From the NCBI GenBank assembly GCA_029938515.1, contig JAOZUU010000140.1:1-7144 (forward strand): a stretch of DNA of 7,144 nt. The letters run 5' to 3'. The notes below the pieces were generated by a model. It made no database searches, was not told the DNA's origin, and saw only the letters and a list, made by a program, of their open reading frames with translations. This document shows positions 5,386-7,144 of this stretch, one piece after another. Numbering within the stretch: position 1 is the stretch's first letter; each line of letters starts with the position of its first letter. A program made the translations under genes and the position numbers. The stretch is from Desulfobacterales bacterium. Its GTDB lineage: Bacteria; Desulfobacterota; Desulfobacteria; Desulfobacterales; QNYZ01.

Positions 5386-6459
5386 ATGGGCAGGCTGAGT
5401 CCCCAAAATCTAAGCCGTGGTGACATGATCAGAATCGGGCTGTTAATCCTGGCCTTGATTCTGCCGTTTTTTCCCTTTGTCTCCGACTATATACTTCACA
5501 TCACTATCCTCATTTTCCTCTACATGATTCTGGCCCTTGGATTAAACATCGTACCCGGATTCAATGGTCTGCTTGACCTGGGCTACGTCGGCTTTTTCGG
5601 CATCGGGGCTTATACCTCCGGGCTGCTCACGGTTCACTTCGGCCTCTCATACTGGGTGATCATTCCCCTGGCATTTGCCAACGGGGCCATCTGGGGTATC
5701 CTCCTGGGCGCTCCCACCCTCCGGCTGACCGGCGATTATTTTGCCATTGTGACCTTCGGCTTTTCCGAGCTGGTGGTATTATTTTTAACCAATGAGATCT
5801 GGCTCACGCGTGGACCCCTGGGACTGCCCGGGATCGCTCCGCCGTCCATTGACCTTACCTTATTCGGAGGTCCCAAGTGGGAATTCGCGGGCGAGCTGCC
5901 CTATTATTATCTTGCCATTGTTATGGTCCTGGTGACCGTCTTTGTCATGTACCGTATCCAGGATTCCCGGTTGGGCCGGGCCTGGTTCGCCATTCGCGAC
6001 GACGAAATAGCCGCCGTCTCCTGCGGTATTAATCTTTTGAATTATAAGGTCATCGCATTTGCTATCAGCGCCGCTTTCGGGGCCGTGGGAGGCAGCTTCT
6101 TTGCCCGGTGGGTGACTTTTCTTTCCCCTGATATGTTCAAATTCTGGGAATCCTTTTTAATATTATGCATGATCGTACTCGGCGGCATGGGTAACATCTG
6201 GGGCGTGATGATTGGCGCCGTGGTGCTGGTATCTTTAAGTGAAGTTCTACGGGAACTGCTGCCATTGCTCGGGCTTCCCGTGCAGGTCCGGTTTTTAGCC
6301 TTTGGATTGATTATGGTGCTCATGATGCGTTTCCGTCCCGCCGGGATCATGCCCATTCCCGCCGTCGCAGCCAAAATGAAAGCAGGACGAGTAAAAAGAA
6401 AGCGGGGAACGGCGGCGGCCGAATTAAAAATCGGATCAACAACCGGATTAAATAAATGA
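5386..6459 (+). CDS. livM: LivM branched-chain amino acid permease subunit
   Basis: This 357-residue inner-membrane protein is the second half of the LivHM channel (BPD_transp_2). Hydrophobic segments begin at about residue 15; the motif LGLNIVPGFNGLLDLGYVGF (around 51-70, N54, D64) is the LivM counterpart of the INFAHGE region. The coupling loop is AIRDDEIAAVSCGI (R204, D205, D206, E207), and a VLGGMGNIWGVMIGA block follows. The last ~28 residues form a basic, hydrophilic cytoplasmic tail (KAGRVKRKRG and onward). The frame is open back to TTG 5347 inside livH, but ATG 5386, one base after the livH stop, is the expected start by translational coupling; only a weak AAGAG precedes it. The C-terminal stop overlaps the livG start by 4 nt. 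Confidence 0.93.
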   Translation: MGRLSPQNLSRGDMIRIGLLILALILPFFPFVSDYILHITILIFLYMILALGLNIVPGFNGLLDLGYVGFFGIGAYTSGLLTVHFGLSYWVIIPLAFANGAIWGILLGAPTLRLTGDYFAIVTFGFSELVVLFLTNEIWLTRGPLGLPGIAPPSIDLTLFGGPKWEFAGELPYYYLAIVMVLVTVFVMYRIQDSRLGRAWFAIRDDEIAAVSCGINLLNYKVIAFAISAAFGAVGGSFFARWVTFLSPDMFKFWESFLILCMIVLGGMGNIWGVMIGAVVLVSLSEVLRELLPLLGLPVQVRFLAFGLIMVLMMRFRPAGIMPIPAVAAKMKAGRVKRKRGTAAAELKIGSTTGLNK

Positions 6460-7144
6460 CGCCGATTTTGGATATACAAAACCTGTCAAAAAATTTCGGT
6501 GGTGTGAAGGCGCTTCAAGACATTACCTTTCATATTGATCCCGGAGAGATTATCGGTCTGATCGGACCCAATGGTGCCGGAAAGACGACCCTTTTCAATT
6601 GCGTGGCAGGCGTGGAAAAGCCCACCCAGGGCCGGATTATCTTCAATCGCAACAATAGCTCAATCTCGGTTGGTGGTAAAAAACCGGAGAAGATCACTTC
6701 CTTGGGTATTGCGCGAACATTTCAGAATATCCGGCTTTTTGATAATCTCACCGTGCTGGACAACGTCAAAATCGGTCGACACTGTCGCTATAAATCCACC
6801 TTTTTCGGTGCGGTGGTCAGAACACGCGGGCAGCAGGCCGAAGAGAAGTCCATTGCCGAAAGCGCACAACAATACCTTGAGTTCGTTGGACTGAAAGGTC
6901 GGGGCAAAGAGATCGCCAGCTCCATGCCATACGGAGACCAGCGTCGTCTGGAAATCTCACGGGCCCTGGCCACTGATCCGCAATTACTGATGCTCGACGA
7001 ACCGGCGGCCGGTATGAACCCCATGGAATCCCGCGACTTGATGGAACTCATCCAGCGTATTCGGGAGAAAGGGGTTACCATTCTGCTCATCGAACACGAT
7101 ATGAAAGTCGTCATGGGTGTTTGTGATCGTGTGGTGGTCATCAA
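6456..7144 (+). CDS. livG: LivG ATPase of the branched-chain amino acid importer (3' truncated by window)
   Basis: The frame from ATG 6456 runs to the edge without a stop, giving 229 codons. It starts in an ATGA overlap with the livM stop, the usual sign of translational coupling. It is a cytoplasmic ABC ATPase of LivG type: Walker A GPNGAGKTT (37-45), Q-loop Gln90 in ARTFQNIRLF, signature MPYGDQRRLEIS (157-168; the YGDQ/YGQQ form is normal for Liv ATPases), Walker B LLMLDE (177-182), the LivG-specific PAAGMNPME (183-191) and switch His214 in LLIEHDM. E. coli LivG has 255 residues, so roughly 25 C-terminal residues lie outside the window. The stretch between the first ATPase half and the Q-loop (64-82, NRNNSSISVGGKKPEKITS) looks slightly longer than usual. 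The partner ATPase livF would be expected immediately downstream but is not visible. Confidence 0.94.
   Translation, partial: MTPILDIQNLSKNFGGVKALQDITFHIDPGEIIGLIGPNGAGKTTLFNCVAGVEKPTQGRIIFNRNNSSISVGGKKPEKITSLGIARTFQNIRLFDNLTVLDNVKIGRHCRYKSTFFGAVVRTRGQQAEEKSIAESAQQYLEFVGLKGRGKEIASSMPYGDQRRLEISRALATDPQLLMLDEPAAGMNPMESRDLMELIQRIREKGVTILLIEHDMKVVMGVCDRVVVI

Noticed and set aside
6788..7144. Minus-strand open frame reaching the right edge
   Set aside because: The + strand of the same bases encodes the intact signature, Walker B and H-loop of livG, so the antisense frame is a shadow.

Overview
The window carries two complete or nearly complete amino-acid-type ABC importers arranged head to tail on the + strand, plus the first codons of a gene that probably points the other way at the left edge. 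Codon use is mixed GC with C/G-leaning third positions, promoters look sigma-70-like, Shine-Dalgarno sites are strong, and TTG starts occur. Two periplasmic binding proteins with classical (non-lipoprotein) signal peptides indicate a Gram-negative bacterium. The style, an anaerobe-like stock of several Liv-type importers, would fit a Desulfobacterota (deltaproteobacterial) genome, but that placement is inference and no marker gene is present.

Layout. Positions 1-81 hold a minus-strand open frame running off the left edge (possible divergent gene). Positions 82-451 are intergenic: a probable minus-strand promoter at 85-113, a perfect-consensus sigma-70 promoter facing right at 285-314, and a 21-bp palindrome just downstream of the expected transcription start (341-361). 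Positions 452-3169 hold a three-gene importer of the TrpXYZ type (COG2984 binding protein, COG4120 permease, COG1101 ATPase). Positions 3170-3259 hold a second sigma-70 promoter and the livK ribosome binding site. From 3260 to the right edge lies a branched-chain-amino-acid (HAAT/Liv) importer: livK, livH, livM and livG, the last cut by the window edge; livF would be expected next.

How the genes work together. In each importer a secreted binding protein captures the substrate in the periplasm and delivers it to the membrane permease (a single gene, presumably a homodimer, in the first system; the LivH/LivM heterodimer in the second), driven by cytoplasmic ATPase subunits. Both systems use permeases of the same broad superfamily (BPD_transp_2). 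In both, the binding-protein gene comes first and is followed by a stable RNA hairpin before the permease gene, an arrangement expected to give more binding protein than membrane components. The two units have separate promoters, so they can be expressed independently, although no strong terminator is visible between them.

Nothing in the window amounts to a clearly new system. The points most worth a second look are the operator-like palindrome with a degenerate upstream copy, the repeated post-binding-protein hairpins, and the unknown substrate of the TrpXYZ-type importer.
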